Numbered from the stretch's first letter, positions 16,510-27,881 are shown. The stretch is DNA of 58,677 nt from Candidatus Halocynthiibacter alkanivorans (GCF_003333265.1 NZ_QOLB01000074.1:1-58677), one strand, 5' to 3'. The notes: generated by a model not told the origin, from the sequence alone. Numbers and translations: made by a program.

Positions 16510-18589
16510 TCTGCTGATTGAACTGTTCTCTGAGGAAATCCCGGCCCGTATGCAGGGGCGTGCGGCGGCGGACCTGAAAAAACTGGTGACCAATGGTCTG
16601 GTTGAAGCGGGGCTGACCTATGCTTCTGCCGGGGCGTTTTCGACACCCCGCCGGCTCACGCTGTCGGTTGAGGGCCTGCTGGACGCCAGCCCGGACACCC
16701 GCGTTGAACGCAAAGGCCCCAAAGTGGGCGCGCCGGAAAAGGCGCTGCAGGGCTTTCTGCGCGGCGCCGGTCTGAGCATGGATGATCTGGAAATCCGCGA
16801 CGACAAAAAGGGTCAGGTCTATTTTGCTTCGATCGCAAAACCCGGCCGTCCGGCGGCAGATATCATTGCGGGAGTGATGGACAGCACCATCCGCAATTTC
16901 CCCTGGCCAAAATCCATGCGCTGGGGCACGGGTTCCCTGCGCTGGGTGCGGCCACTGCACTCGATCCTCTGCATCCTGTCGCGCGAAGAGGGTGCTGAAA
17001 TCGTGCCCTTTGACATCGACGGCATCAAATCGGGCAACGTGACCCAGGGCCACCGGTTCATGGCGCCAGGCGACATCACTGTCAGCAGCTTTGACGATTA
17101 TGCGCAAAAGCTGAAATCCGCCTTCGTGATGCTGGAAGCGCAGGAACGCGCCGACCACATCTGGAATGACGCGACAAACCAGGCGTTTGCCCAGGGGTTG
17201 GAGCTGGTGGACGACAAAGCGCTTCTGGCGGAAGTTGCCGGCCTGGTGGAATGGCCGGTGGTGCTGATGGGCGCCATTGCGGAAGACTTCTTTGACCTGC
17301 CGGGCGAGGTGTTGCAGACTTCGATGCGTGAGCACCAGAAATTCTTCTCGGTCAAAAATCCGAAAACCGGCCGCATTGAAAAATTTGTCACTGTCGCCAA
17401 CCGCGAAACTGCCGACAACGGCGCCACCATCCTGGCCGGCAACCAGAAGGTGCTGTTCGCGCGGCTGTCAGACGCGAAATTCTTCTGGGAAAACGATCTG
17501 CGCATCGCCTCTGCCGGTGCCGCGCCCTGGATTGAATCGCTCGACCACGTCACATTCCACAACAAACTGGGCTCCCAGGCCGCACGCATTGACCGTATCG
17601 CGGCGCTGGCGCGCGACATCGCGCCCACTGTTGGCGCTGACGCGGATCTTTCTGAGGCCGCCGCGCGTTTTGCCAAAGCGGACCTGTCATCAGAGATGGT
17701 CTATGAATTCCCCGAGTTGCAGGGGCTGATGGGCAAGTATTATGCCAATCACGCCGGCCATCCGGTGGAGGTCGCCAATGCGGCCACAGAACATTATTCT
17801 CCACTCGGCCCGGGCGACGATGTGCCCACCGCGCCGGTCTCGGTCGCGGTTGCTCTGGCCGACAAACTCGACACGCTCACCGGTTTTTGGGCGATTGACG
17901 AAAAACCCACCGGCTCCAAAGACCCCTTCGCGCTCCGCCGCGCTGCGCTCGGCGTCATCCGGCTGTTGTTGGAAAATGAGGTGCGGGTGCCGCTCAGTGA
18001 TCTGATTGGCAAAGGGTTGACCCAGCTTGAGGATAAGGCTGCGACGGAACACTCTGCCGCATCGGGCAACCTGCTTGCCTTCTTCCACGACCGGCTCAAA
18101 GTCTATCTTAAAGACGCCGGTATCCGCCATGATGTGATCGACGCCTGTCTGGCGATGGCTGGCAATGACGATCTCACCCTGGTGGTGAAACGGGCGCGCG
18201 CGCTGTCAGACCTGCTGGGCACGGAAGACGGCACCAACCTGTTGCAGGGCTTTAAACGCGCCAACAACATTTTGTCCCAGGCTGAAGACAAAGACGGGGT
18301 GGAATATTCCTTTGGCGCAGACGTGAAATGGGCCCGGGATGACACCGAGATCGCCCTGTTCAATGCATTGAAAACGCAGGGGAAAGCGATCTCCACGGCC
18401 ATCGAGGCCGAGGATTTCGCCGCCGCCATGGGCGGCATGGCCGCGCTGCGGGCGCCGATTGATGCGTTTTTTGAAGCGGTGCAGGTCAATGCGGAGAGCG
18501 ACATCGTGCGCCGCAACCGGCTGAACCTGCTGGGGCAGATCCGCAAGATCTGTTCGGAAGTGGCTGATCTGACAAAGGTTGAAGGCTGA
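16502..18589 (+). CDS. glyS: Glycine--tRNA ligase beta subunit
   Basis: Beta subunit of glycyl-tRNA synthetase, needed for tRNA binding. 695 residues, the usual length. Characteristic start [21 protein letters not shown], then GPKVGAP, the FPWPKSMRW motif, MREHQKFFSV, KLDTLTGFWAIDEKPTGSKDPFALRRAALG and the C-terminal anticodon-binding-like DALR region. It overlaps the upstream small gene by 8 nt and is followed by a ppdK-like gene about 60 nt downstream. Confidence 0.97.
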   Translation: MADLLIELFSEEIPARMQGRAAADLKKLVTNGLVEAGLTYASAGAFSTPRRLTLSVEGLLDASPDTRVERKGPKVGAPEKALQGFLRGAGLSMDDLEIRDDKKGQVYFASIAKPGRPAADIIAGVMDSTIRNFPWPKSMRWGTGSLRWVRPLHSILCILSREEGAEIVPFDIDGIKSGNVTQGHRFMAPGDITVSSFDDYAQKLKSAFVMLEAQERADHIWNDATNQAFAQGLELVDDKALLAEVAGLVEWPVVLMGAIAEDFFDLPGEVLQTSMREHQKFFSVKNPKTGRIEKFVTVANRETADNGATILAGNQKVLFARLSDAKFFWENDLRIASAGAAPWIESLDHVTFHNKLGSQAARIDRIAALARDIAPTVGADADLSEAAARFAKADLSSEMVYEFPELQGLMGKYYANHAGHPVEVANAATEHYSPLGPGDDVPTAPVSVAVALADKLDTLTGFWAIDEKPTGSKDPFALRRAALGVIRLLLENEVRVPLSDLIGKGLTQLEDKAATEHSAASGNLLAFFHDRLKVYLKDAGIRHDVIDACLAMAGNDDLTLVVKRARALSDLLGTEDGTNLLQGFKRANNILSQAEDKDGVEYSFGADVKWARDDTEIALFNALKTQGKAISTAIEAEDFAAAMGGMAALRAPIDAFFEAVQVNAESDIVRRNRLNLLGQIRKICSEVADLTKVEG

Positions 18590-18650
18590 ACCATTGCTTG
18601 CCGGGCGGGGGGCGTCCGGTCTATGCTGCAATGGAAAAAGGAGTGCGGCA

Positions 18651-21197
18651 GTGCGGCAAGAGGTTGATATAAAAGGGTTTACCCCGGTTACCAAGAGCGC
18701 CCCCATTGCCACTGACAGCCATGGCGGCCGGGCGAAATGCCTGCAACGTCTGGTGCGGCTTGACCTGCCGGTGCCACAAACCATCGCGCTGTCCTTTGAT
18801 GCGGTGCATCATATCGCCGCCGGGCAACGTCCCGATATTGACGCTATGCTGGCGGTGTTCGGTCCGGCGCCGCTGCTTTCCGTGCGCCCCAGTTCTGAAG
18901 ATCCCGATTGGGGTGGCCCGGGCGCGATGCTGAACATTGGCATCAATGCCACCCGCCACACCCAGCTTTGTGACAGTCATGGCAAACGCGCGGCGGATGC
19001 GCTCTATCTTCGATTTGTCCAGGCCTACGCCATTCACGTGGCCCGTCTTGACCCGGATATGTTCGAATCGGACGTGTCTGAGCCGGACGCCCTGGCGGCT
19101 GCGCTTGACGCCTACGCGGATGAGACCGACGAAGAATTCCCCCAGGATCCGGCAGTGCAGCTTGGCGAAGTGCTGCGCTCAATGGCCCGGGCCTGGGAGG
19201 GCACCACCGCGCGGCTGCTGCGTCAGGCCAAGGGCGCCCCGGCGGATGCCGGGCTCGGGCTGATCGTGCAGCAGATGGCGCTTGGAGTCGGGCCGCAGGA
19301 AAGCGGTTCCGGGGTGATCCAGTTCGTCGATTCCGTCTCCGGCAAATCCCAGCTGACCGGGCGCTATCTGAGCCAGAGCCAGGGCCGTGCAGCGCTGCGC
19401 GCCGGCGAGGGCGCGCTCTATCTGACGCGCGACAGCCGGGGGCAGTCACTGCAGGATCTGTGCCCGGATGTGTTTGATGCGCTGGTCACCGCCGGAGATC
19501 TGCTGCGGCGCAAGCTGCGGGAAGAAATGCAGATCGAATTCACCATCGAAGGTGGCCGCATGTCGATCATTGATTCGGTGCGGGTGACACGTTCTGCCAG
19601 TGCCAATGTGCGGGTCGCAGTGGCGCTGGCGCAGGACGGTATCATCAGGCGCAGCGAGGCGATCCTGCGCATCCCGCCCCGCTCGCTGTCGGAACTGTTG
19701 CACCCCCAGGTCGATCCGCGGGGCGCGCGCGACCCGTTTGTCAGTGGCATCGCGGCGAGCCCGGGCGGTGCCTGTGGCCGCATCTGTTTCACCTCCGCCG
19801 CCGCCCAGGCGAGCCAGTCGCGGGGCGAAGCCGCGATCCTCGTGCGCCGTGAAACCACACCCGAGGACATTCGCGGCATGCATTCCTCCGTGGGTGTTTT
19901 GACCCAGCGCGGCGGCATGACCAGCCACGCGGCGGTGATTGCGCGCGGGCTCGGGCTGCCCTGCGTTGTCGGCGCCTCTGCGTTGCGGCTGGACCACAAA
20001 GACAAGCAGCTGATTTCGGTGGACGGGCGCATTTTCCGCGAAGGCGATATCATCACCATCGACGGCTCTACCGGCGAAGCGCTGGTGGGGGCGGCGGAAA
20101 TGCTGGCGCCGACGCTGGACGCGCCCTTCCGCACTCTGATGTCCTGGGCGGATGAGGTGCGTGACATCGGCGTGCGCGCCAATGCCGACACCCCGGCCGA
20201 CGCCGCCACTGCGCGTAATTTTGATGCCGAGGGCATCGGCCTCTGCCGCACCGAACATATGTTTTTCGAACATGACCGGCTGACAGCGATGCGGGAGATG
20301 ATTTTTGCCGATGCGGCCAAAGACCGGGCCGAAGCGCTGGCGCGCCTGCTGCCGATGCAGCGCGGCGATTTTACCGAACTGTTCCAGATCATGGGCGGTC
20401 AGCCGGTGTGCATTCGTCTGTTTGACCCGCCGCTGCATGAATTCCTGCCCCACACCCGGGGCGGCATGCGCGAGTTGGCCGAGGCGCTGGACCGGCCGCT
20501 TTCGGACGTCACCCGCCGCATTGACGCGCTGTCGGAGTTCAATCCGATGCTGGGCATGCGCGGGGTCCGGCTTGGCATCACCATGCCCGAGATCTATGAA
20601 ATGCAGGCGCGCGCCATCTTTGAGGCCACCATTGAGGCCAGCCGCTCCGGCGACCCGGTGGAACCCGAAATCATGATCCCGCTGGTGTCAGCCATGCGTG
20701 AAGTTGAGCTGGTGAAATCGCGCGTCGACGCGGTGGCGGCGGCGGTGCGGGTCGAAACCCAAAGCGATTTTTCCTACAAGCTGGGGGTTATGGTGGAAAC
20801 ACCCCGCGCTGCACTGCGCGCCCATGAGATCGCGCAACATGCGACCTTTCTGTCGTTTGGCACCAATGATCTGACCCAGATGACCTATGGCCTGTCCCGC
20901 GATGATGCCGGGCGCTTTATGAACTCCTACGTGCAACAGGGTGTCTATGCAGAAGATCCGTTCCAGATCCTGGATACCGAAGGCGTCGGCGAGCTGCTGA
21001 CCATCGGGGCGGAACGGGGGCGGGACGCGCGGCCGGATATCACCATTTCGATTTGTGGCGAACATGGCGGAAACCCGGAATCGATTGCCTTCTGCCGCCA
21101 GGCAGGTTTTGACTATGTCTCCTGTTCGCCCTACCGGGTGCCGGTCGCCCGGCTGGCTGCGGCGCACCTGGCGCTGCTTGACAAACGCGGCAGCTGA
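18651..21197 (+). CDS. ppdK: Pyruvate, phosphate dikinase-like PEP-utilising enzyme
   Basis: 848-residue three-domain enzyme of the PPDK/PEP-synthase type. An N-terminal ATP-grasp-like region has LLSVRPSSEDPDWGGPG and GLIVQQMALG. The swivelling phosphohistidine domain has the catalytic His in GGMTSHAAVIARGLGLP. The C-terminal PEP/pyruvate barrel contains GIGLCRTEHMFF, LGVMVETPRAAL, SFGTNDLTQM and ICGEHGGNP. I use the GTG at 18651 because AAAGGAG lies seven bases upstream. The longer frame from 18579 overlaps glyS and has no binding site. It is somewhat shorter than classical PPDK (about 880), with a divergent N-terminus, so a different PEP-utilising specificity is possible. The position behind glyS matches ppdK in related bacteria. 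Confidence 0.8.
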   Translation: MRQEVDIKGFTPVTKSAPIATDSHGGRAKCLQRLVRLDLPVPQTIALSFDAVHHIAAGQRPDIDAMLAVFGPAPLLSVRPSSEDPDWGGPGAMLNIGINATRHTQLCDSHGKRAADALYLRFVQAYAIHVARLDPDMFESDVSEPDALAAALDAYADETDEEFPQDPAVQLGEVLRSMARAWEGTTARLLRQAKGAPADAGLGLIVQQMALGVGPQESGSGVIQFVDSVSGKSQLTGRYLSQSQGRAALRAGEGALYLTRDSRGQSLQDLCPDVFDALVTAGDLLRRKLREEMQIEFTIEGGRMSIIDSVRVTRSASANVRVAVALAQDGIIRRSEAILRIPPRSLSELLHPQVDPRGARDPFVSGIAASPGGACGRICFTSAAAQASQSRGEAAILVRRETTPEDIRGMHSSVGVLTQRGGMTSHAAVIARGLGLPCVVGASALRLDHKDKQLISVDGRIFREGDIITIDGSTGEALVGAAEMLAPTLDAPFRTLMSWADEVRDIGVRANADTPADAATARNFDAEGIGLCRTEHMFFEHDRLTAMREMIFADAAKDRAEALARLLPMQRGDFTELFQIMGGQPVCIRLFDPPLHEFLPHTRGGMRELAEALDRPLSDVTRRIDALSEFNPMLGMRGVRLGITMPEIYEMQARAIFEATIEASRSGDPVEPEIMIPLVSAMREVELVKSRVDAVAAAVRVETQSDFSYKLGVMVETPRAALRAHEIAQHATFLSFGTNDLTQMTYGLSRDDAGRFMNSYVQQGVYAEDPFQILDTEGVGELLTIGAERGRDARPDITISICGEHGGNPESIAFCRQAGFDYVSCSPYRVPVARLAAAHLALLDKRGS

Positions 21198-21410
21198 TTC
21201 GCCTGAACTGGCGCTGTCAGTGGGGCGCTCCCAGGGTGAATTGGCTAAAATTGGTTACTTTTTCGAGCCAAAACCGGGGAAAATGGCGGTATCGCCGCCG
21301 CTGACTGGCGGCTATGCGTTTGCGCCACTGGACGGATGGCGAAATTTCGCCTATTCGGGCCGGGTTCTACGCAGGCAACTGCATTCTGGAACGGCTTCGA
21401 AAGAGATCTT

Positions 21411-22085
21411 ATGGCTTTTGTTCGTAAATTTGGTTTGGCCCTGGCGCTTGTTCTTGCACTGCCTGTGGGCGCCGGTGCGGATATTTCGACCGCCCCCACT
21501 GACAAGTCAAACCTGGTTTTCGATCAGCAACTCAGCTCTCTTCTGGGCCAGGACCGCGCGGCGCTGAATGCGGTGTCGCCATCGACGATCAGGGACCTGT
21601 ACAGCAACCGCACAGGACGCCGCTCCAAATCCGCCTTAAGCGAGGTGGTCTACACGCGCGACTGGATCGACAGCCAGGACGTGGTCGAGGGTGACAACGA
21701 TTGGCAGTGCCTGACCCAGGCGCTGTATTTCGAAGCCCGCGGTGAATCGGTCAAGGGCCAGTTCGCAGTGGCTGAGGTGATCCTGAACCGGGTCGACAGC
21801 GCCAAATTTCCCGGCACGATCTGCAAGGTTGTGAACCAGGGCACCGGCAAACGCTACAAATGTCAGTTCTCCTATACCTGTGACGGGCGCCGCGAGATTG
21901 TGAACGATAAAACCTCCTGGAAACGCGCCGGCAAGATCGCCCGCATTATGCAGCAGGGCGGGGAGCGGGTGTTGACCTCTGGCGCCACCTATTACCACAC
22001 CAAAGCGGTCAACCCCCGCTGGGCGCGCAAATTCACCCGCACCACCTCTATCGGGGTGCACCTGTTTTACCGCGCCCCGGCCTGA
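21411..22085 (+). CDS. Cell wall hydrolase, SleB type
   Basis: 224-residue exported protein with a signal peptide (MAFVRKFGLALALVLALPVGAGA) and a C-terminal hydrolase_2/SleB domain starting at DWQCLTQALYFEARGES. The Glu in YFEARGE is the expected catalytic residue; YKCQFSYTCDG and TYYHTKAVNPRWA are typical later motifs. I use the ATG at 21411, which starts at the signal peptide; the frame is open further upstream without support. Probably a peptidoglycan lytic transglycosylase or amidase acting in the periplasm. Confidence 0.85.
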   Translation: MAFVRKFGLALALVLALPVGAGADISTAPTDKSNLVFDQQLSSLLGQDRAALNAVSPSTIRDLYSNRTGRRSKSALSEVVYTRDWIDSQDVVEGDNDWQCLTQALYFEARGESVKGQFAVAEVILNRVDSAKFPGTICKVVNQGTGKRYKCQFSYTCDGRREIVNDKTSWKRAGKIARIMQQGGERVLTSGATYYHTKAVNPRWARKFTRTTSIGVHLFYRAPA

Positions 22086-22215
22086 TCACCGGAATTTCGG
22101 CACCCCCGTGGTAAACCGCTGCAAAGGGCGTCTGTTGGCGCCCTTTTTTGATGGCCGCATGGTGAACTGCGGCAAACCAGGTTAGACCGGAGCTGAAACC
22201 AACACCGGAATAGCC

Positions 22216-23148
22216 ATGTCTGACAGCACCGAGACCACCGCCGCCGAAATTTCCAGCGCCTTTGCGCATCCGGTTGAACGCTCCGAGGCTACGGCGCCCG
22301 GTCCGCTGGACCGGATCTCCTTGTCCGATTACGATGTTGGGGTCGAAATCGGCGCCTTTCAGGTGGAACGCGATCTGATCCAGAAACTGCGCTTTAATGT
22401 GGTGGTGGAAGTGGCGGATGCGACGGCGCCGCTGGGCGATGATGTTGATAATATCCTGTCTTATGACACCATCCGCGAAGCGATCGACTATGAGCTGGCC
22501 GCCGAGCGGCTGAACCTGCTGGAAACCCTGGCTGACCGCATCGCCGACCGCATCCTGAGCGAACCCCAGGCAGCACGGGTGTTTCTGCGCATCGAAAAAC
22601 TGGACCGGGGCCCGTTTAAACTTGGCGTCGAGATCGTGCGCAGTGGCACGGCGGCCCCGGCGGAGACCCCTGGCGCCACGATATCCACTGGGCCCCGCCC
22701 GCATGTGGTGCACCTGTGCAATCAGGCGATCGCCTCGGAGCGGCTGAGCGGCTGGCTGGCGCAGCTCGCCGGAACCGGAGACGCCGACAAAAACGGCCAG
22801 GGCGCGGTGGTGCTTACCGTCGGTGTTCCGGATTGTGCCCGGCCCGAACCCGGTGGCACGGCGCAACGTCATATCGACCTGCTGGCGATTGAGCAAAACG
22901 CCTGGACCCTGGCGGCGCTTGCGCCTGCGTGCGTGGTGGCGGGCACCCGCACAGAACTGGACTGGGCGATGAAAAACGGCCAGATGGTGATCTGGGCCCC
23001 GGGTAAATTCGTGCTTGATACTGTGGGCGATCCGGCGCCGGACGCGCGGGACGCCCTGGCGCTGACACACTGGTTCGCCGCCGAAATGAATGCGGTGAAA
23101 ACCACGGTGATTGACTCCGACACTGCCGGCAACAAAAACCCGTTCTGA
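22216..23148 (+). CDS. folB: Dihydroneopterin aldolase (FolB) with C-terminal extension
   Basis: Folate pathway enzyme cleaving 7,8-dihydroneopterin. The N-terminal about 150 residues match FolB (ISLSDYDVGVEIGAF, QKLRFNVVVEV, ILSYDTIREAI, NLLETLADRIADRIL, VFLRIEKLDRGPF). About 150 further residues (from PRPHVVHLCNQ) have no motif I recognise and make the protein 310 residues, over twice a usual FolB. folP and glmM follow in the same direction. The extension could be a fused subunit or regulatory domain. Confidence 0.85.
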   Translation: MSDSTETTAAEISSAFAHPVERSEATAPGPLDRISLSDYDVGVEIGAFQVERDLIQKLRFNVVVEVADATAPLGDDVDNILSYDTIREAIDYELAAERLNLLETLADRIADRILSEPQAARVFLRIEKLDRGPFKLGVEIVRSGTAAPAETPGATISTGPRPHVVHLCNQAIASERLSGWLAQLAGTGDADKNGQGAVVLTVGVPDCARPEPGGTAQRHIDLLAIEQNAWTLAALAPACVVAGTRTELDWAMKNGQMVIWAPGKFVLDTVGDPAPDARDALALTHWFAAEMNAVKTTVIDSDTAGNKNPF

Positions 23149-23203
23149 TCCTTTCTGCCCCTTAGGGCCCCAGTTCTGCCCCCAGCCAAAGGTTGATTTG
23201 CCT

Positions 23204-24214
23204 ATGAAACAGTATTTCCGCCCGCTGACCCAGGTTGGCCCGTCCCGTCCCGCATCAGCTGTCACGCTTGCTGCCGGTTGGTCCTGGTTCACCCATGCCG
23301 AAGTGCTGTGCCGCGGTGCCGCGCCGGCCATCATTGCAGCGGCCGATCTGCCCGCCGATGTACTTGAACGGTTGAGCGCGCCGCGCGCCGCCATCGCCGG
23401 TGTTTCTTTGGAAGCTCCGAGGCTGATGGGGATCCTCAATGTGACACCGGACAGTTTTTCCGACGGAGGTCTGTTTGACGCCCCCCAGGCGGCGCTGAGC
23501 TATGCGCGCACCATGGCGGGCACCGGCGCCGACATTCTGGATATCGGCGGTGAAAGCACCCGCCCCGGCGCCACGCTGGTGCCGGCAAGTGAGGAAATCG
23601 CCCGCACCGCGCCGGTGATCCGGGCGGTGGCGGGCGGCGTGGCCGTGCCGGTGTCGATTGATACCCGCAAGGCCGAGGTGGCACGTGCGGCGCTGGCGGC
23701 CGGTGCCGCAATCGTCAATGACGTCTCCGCTTTCACCTATGATCCCGACCTGGGGGCAGCCGTGGCGGCCAGCACGGCGCCGGTCTGTCTGATGCATGCC
23801 CAGGGTGATCCCACCACCATGCAACAGGCACCCCAGTACGAAGACGTGCTGCTGGATGTGTATGATTTCCTTGAAGAGCGTATCTCACATGCCGAAAGCC
23901 TTGGCATAGATCGCGCCCGTATCATCATCGACCCCGGCATTGGCTTTGGCAAAACGCTGGAGCATAACCTGGCGCTTCTGGCGCGGCTCAGCCTGTTTCA
24001 CAGTCTGGGCTGTCCGCTGCTGCTCGGGGTGTCGCGCAAACGCTTTATCGGCGAACTTGGCCAGGCCGCCGAAGCACGCGCCCGTATGCCCGGCTCGCTG
24101 GCGGTGGCGCTCGCCGGAATTGCGCAGGGCGCACAGATCACCCGGGTGCATGATGTCGCCGAAACCCGCCAGGCGCTGACGCTCTGGCTTGCCGCCAACG
24201 GCCTGGAAGGGTAA
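23204..24214 (+). CDS. folP: Dihydropteroate synthase
   Basis: Condenses p-aminobenzoate with hydroxymethyl-dihydropterin pyrophosphate to dihydropteroate; the sulfonamide target. 336 residues with the two PROSITE-type signatures, LMGILNVTPDSFSDGG and DIGGESTRPGA. Also present are VSIDTRK, INDVSAF-like IVNDVSAF, IIDPGIGFGK and LLGVSRKRF. About 75 N-terminal residues precede the barrel. I use the ATG at 23204, with AAAGG eleven bases upstream; the frame extends further upstream into the folB end. Operon with folB and glmM. Confidence 0.95.
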   Translation: MKQYFRPLTQVGPSRPASAVTLAAGWSWFTHAEVLCRGAAPAIIAAADLPADVLERLSAPRAAIAGVSLEAPRLMGILNVTPDSFSDGGLFDAPQAALSYARTMAGTGADILDIGGESTRPGATLVPASEEIARTAPVIRAVAGGVAVPVSIDTRKAEVARAALAAGAAIVNDVSAFTYDPDLGAAVAASTAPVCLMHAQGDPTTMQQAPQYEDVLLDVYDFLEERISHAESLGIDRARIIIDPGIGFGKTLEHNLALLARLSLFHSLGCPLLLGVSRKRFIGELGQAAEARARMPGSLAVALAGIAQGAQITRVHDVAETRQALTLWLAANGLEG

Positions 24215-24223
24215 TTCTGAATT

Positions 24224-25564
24224 ATGACACGTAAATTATTTGGCACCGACGGGGTGCGCGGCACCGCAAATCTTGACCCGATGACCGCTGAAATGGTGCT
24301 GCGCCTGGGCGCGGCGGCCGGGCGTTATTTCCGCCGCGACGGCGGCACTGAACACCGGGTGGTGATTGGCAAGGACACCAGGCTGTCCGGCTATATGTTT
24401 GAAAACGCGCTGACCGCCGGTTTTACCTCCACGGGGATGAATGTGCTGCTGCTGGGGCCGGTGCCGACGCCCGCTGTGGGCATGCTGACCACCTCGATGC
24501 GCGCCGATGTCGGGGTGATGATCTCTGCCTCGCACAATCCGCACCAGGACAATGGCATTAAATTCTTCGGCCCCGACGGGTTTAAACTGTCCGATGAGGC
24601 CGAGGCCGAGATTGAGGCGCTGGTATTCAGCACCATTGAGCCGGCCCAGGCCGAAAATATCGGCCGCGCCAAACGCATTGATGACGGTCGTTTCCGCTAT
24701 AACGAGCGGGTGAAATCTACGCTGCCTGACATTTCGCTGGAGGGGCTGAAAGTGGTGGTGGATTGTGCCAATGGCGCCGCCCACCGCACCGCGCCGGAAG
24801 TGCTCTGGGAACTGGGTGCCGAAGTGATCCCGGTCGGGGTCAGCCCGGACGGGGTGAATATCAACAAAGGCTGTGGCTCGACCCATCCGCAAATGGCGGC
24901 GGAGACGGTGGTGGCGCATGGCGCGGATGTGGGTATTTGCCTCGATGGTGATGCCGACCGGGTGATGATCATTGATCAGCACGGCTATGTCGCCGACGGC
25001 GATCAGCTGATGGCGCTGCTGGCAACCCGCTGGGCAGAAACCGGCCGGCTGAAGGGCGGCGCGCTGGTGGCGACAGTGATGTCCAATCTCGGGCTGGAAC
25101 GCCACCTGGAGGCCCAGGGGCTGCGGCTGGAACGCACGGCGGTCGGCGACCGCTATGTGGTGGAACGTATGCGCCAGGGCGGCTTTAACCTGGGCGGCGA
25201 GCAGTCCGGCCATATCGTGATGACCGATTACGCCACCACCGGCGACGGGCTGCTGGCCGGGGTGCAGCTGCTGGCGGCGATGGTTGAGACCGGCAAAACC
25301 GCGTCCGCGCTGACGCGGGTGTTTGAAACCGTACCGCAGATGCTGAAGAATGTGCGCTACCAGCTGGGCCAGACCCCGCTTGAGATGGCGCCGGTGCAGG
25401 CGGCGATCAAAGAGGGCGAAGCGCTGCTGCGTGGCAAGGGCCGGCTGTTGATCCGCAAATCCGGCACCGAGCCGCTGATCCGGGTGATGGCGGAATGCGA
25501 GGACGATCAACTGTTGGGGCAGGTGGTGAATGCCATCGTTGCCGAGGTCGAAGCTGCCGTCTGA
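24224..25564 (+). CDS. glmM: Phosphoglucosamine mutase
   Basis: Interconverts glucosamine-6-P and glucosamine-1-P for UDP-GlcNAc, hence peptidoglycan and LPS synthesis. 446 residues, full family length. [10 protein letters not shown] at the start, the phosphoserine loop [18 protein letters not shown], the Mg-binding [10 protein letters not shown] and the sugar-binding GGEQSGHIV are all intact. It lies 9 nt after folP, and a terminator follows about 40 nt after its stop. Confidence 0.97.
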   Translation: MTRKLFGTDGVRGTANLDPMTAEMVLRLGAAAGRYFRRDGGTEHRVVIGKDTRLSGYMFENALTAGFTSTGMNVLLLGPVPTPAVGMLTTSMRADVGVMISASHNPHQDNGIKFFGPDGFKLSDEAEAEIEALVFSTIEPAQAENIGRAKRIDDGRFRYNERVKSTLPDISLEGLKVVVDCANGAAHRTAPEVLWELGAEVIPVGVSPDGVNINKGCGSTHPQMAAETVVAHGADVGICLDGDADRVMIIDQHGYVADGDQLMALLATRWAETGRLKGGALVATVMSNLGLERHLEAQGLRLERTAVGDRYVVERMRQGGFNLGGEQSGHIVMTDYATTGDGLLAGVQLLAAMVETGKTASALTRVFETVPQMLKNVRYQLGQTPLEMAPVQAAIKEGEALLRGKGRLLIRKSGTEPLIRVMAECEDDQLLGQVVNAIVAEVEAAV

Positions 25565-25606
25565 TCCTGCGGTCTGAGGTTGCAGGCGCCGTCCGCTGTT
25601 GCAAAT

Positions 25607-25632
25607 GCCCCGCCGAGACCGGCGAGGCTTTT
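25607..25632 (+). terminator. Intrinsic terminator after glmM
   Basis: Stem GCC-C-CGCCG and CGGCG-A-GGC around an AGAC loop, followed by TTTT (25629-25632). It lies in the short gap before the convergent EamA gene. Confidence 0.65.
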
Positions 25633-25707
25633 GCCTGTTCGCAGATGTTGCTGGTTTTGCACAACCCGGGGCCCGGAATGTGCAAATTGCACATTTGGCC
25701 GCGGCGG

Positions 25708-26643
25708 TTACTCTGGAGTTAAAGCGGTTTTGCGGCGGCTGGCCACCATCCGGCGCAGGGCGCCGAGCTGGCTGAGCACCATGCCGCTCAGGATCAGCGT
25801 GAGGGCGAGGAACAGGGTAGACTGCGCTGGCTCGGCCAGAAAAATAATGCCAAAAACCATCGCCCACACCGGCACCATATAACTGACCAGGGTGGCAAAG
25901 GTCGGACCTGCATCCCGGATCACCTGCACTTGCAGCAATTGCGCCAGGCCGGTCGGCAGCAGGCCCAGATAAATCAGCGACAGCAGCGGCACCAGGCTTA
26001 TGTTTTCCGGCAGGCCTTCAAAGTAGAGCGCCAGTGGTAGCGAGATCACCGCGCCTGCCAGCAGGACGGCTGCGGAAAGGGAAATCCGGTCCACGTCAGG
26101 GCACAGGCGGATGATGATCATACCCAGGGCATAACAGCCGGCCGCAGCGATAAAGGCGAGCCGTCCCCAAAGCTCCATCTCGCCACCGGCGCTTTGCAGT
26201 GCCGCCGGGCCAACCAATACGACAACTCCCAGAAAACCCACGATAAATCCGATGGACCTGCGCAGGGACATGCGTTCTCCCGGCACCAGAAAATGTGCCA
26301 GCGGCAGCACCAGAAGCGGCACCGTCGCCATGCTGACGCCGGCAAAACCAGACGCCACGTAATTCTGCCCCCAGTTCAAAAGAGAAAACGGCAGCGCATT
26401 GCTGAGAATGCCCAGGGACACAGCGACAGCCCAGATGGTTACGCCGTTTTCAGCGCGCAGTTTTGGCAGCGATTTGCCCATCATTCTGGCTGCAATCAGC
26501 AGCGCGAGGGCACCCAGAGAAATCCGCAAGGCGGCAATGGTCATCGGGCCAAAATCACGCAGGGCAATATCAGCAAACATGAAGGAGGCGCCCCAGATGA
26601 GACCAAGAGTGAGTAATTTCAGCCAGTTAGCGCGCTGATCCAT
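25708..26643 (-). CDS. EamA/DMT-family transporter
   Basis: 311-residue inner-membrane protein with about ten hydrophobic helices; LLTLGLIWGASFMFADIALRD-like start and two EamA repeats. GGAG precedes the ATG. It is co-directional with ilvC, but an ilvC terminator separates the two, so it likely has its own promoter. Substrate unknown. Confidence 0.85.
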   Translation of the reverse strand: MDQRANWLKLLTLGLIWGASFMFADIALRDFGPMTIAALRISLGALALLIAARMMGKSLPKLRAENGVTIWAVAVSLGILSNALPFSLLNWGQNYVASGFAGVSMATVPLLVLPLAHFLVPGERMSLRRSIGFIVGFLGVVVLVGPAALQSAGGEMELWGRLAFIAAAGCYALGMIIIRLCPDVDRISLSAAVLLAGAVISLPLALYFEGLPENISLVPLLSLIYLGLLPTGLAQLLQVQVIRDAGPTFATLVSYMVPVWAMVFGIIFLAEPAQSTLFLALTLILSGMVLSQLGALRRMVASRRKTALTPE

Positions 26644-26672
26644 GGGATTCTCCGATGTTGGTGGATCAAACG

Positions 26673-26699
26673 AAAAGACCCCGGCGCGGGGCCGGGGTC
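26673..26699 (-). terminator. Intrinsic terminator of ilvC
   Basis: A perfect 9-bp stem GACCCCGGC/GCCGGGGTC with a five-base loop; read on the minus strand it is followed by TTTT. It begins about 30 nt after the ilvC stop. Confidence 0.85.
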
Positions 26700-26728
26700 A
26701 ATCGCAAAATCAGGGTCTGGAAAAAGAC

Positions 26729-27829
<1,101 letters not shown>

Positions 27830-27836
27830 TCAGGAA

Positions 27837-27869
27837 AATTTGCACTGTTCATTCGTCATTTTGCAAATT
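27837..27869. promoter_or_regulatory. Inverted repeat in the ilvC / lrp divergent promoter
   Basis: AATTTGCA (27837-27844) and its exact complement TGCAAATT (27862-27869) flank a 17-bp spacer, just upstream of the first Lrp gene and about 85 bp upstream of ilvC. It is symmetric and AT-rich in a GC-rich genome, which suggests a regulator site. Which regulator binds is inference. Confidence 0.55.
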
Positions 27870-27881
27870 ATGGTAGTTTTC

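Noticed and set aside
24236-25867. 543-residue minus-strand frame opposite glmM
   Set aside because: His/Gln/Arg-rich antisense shadow of glmM without any family feature.
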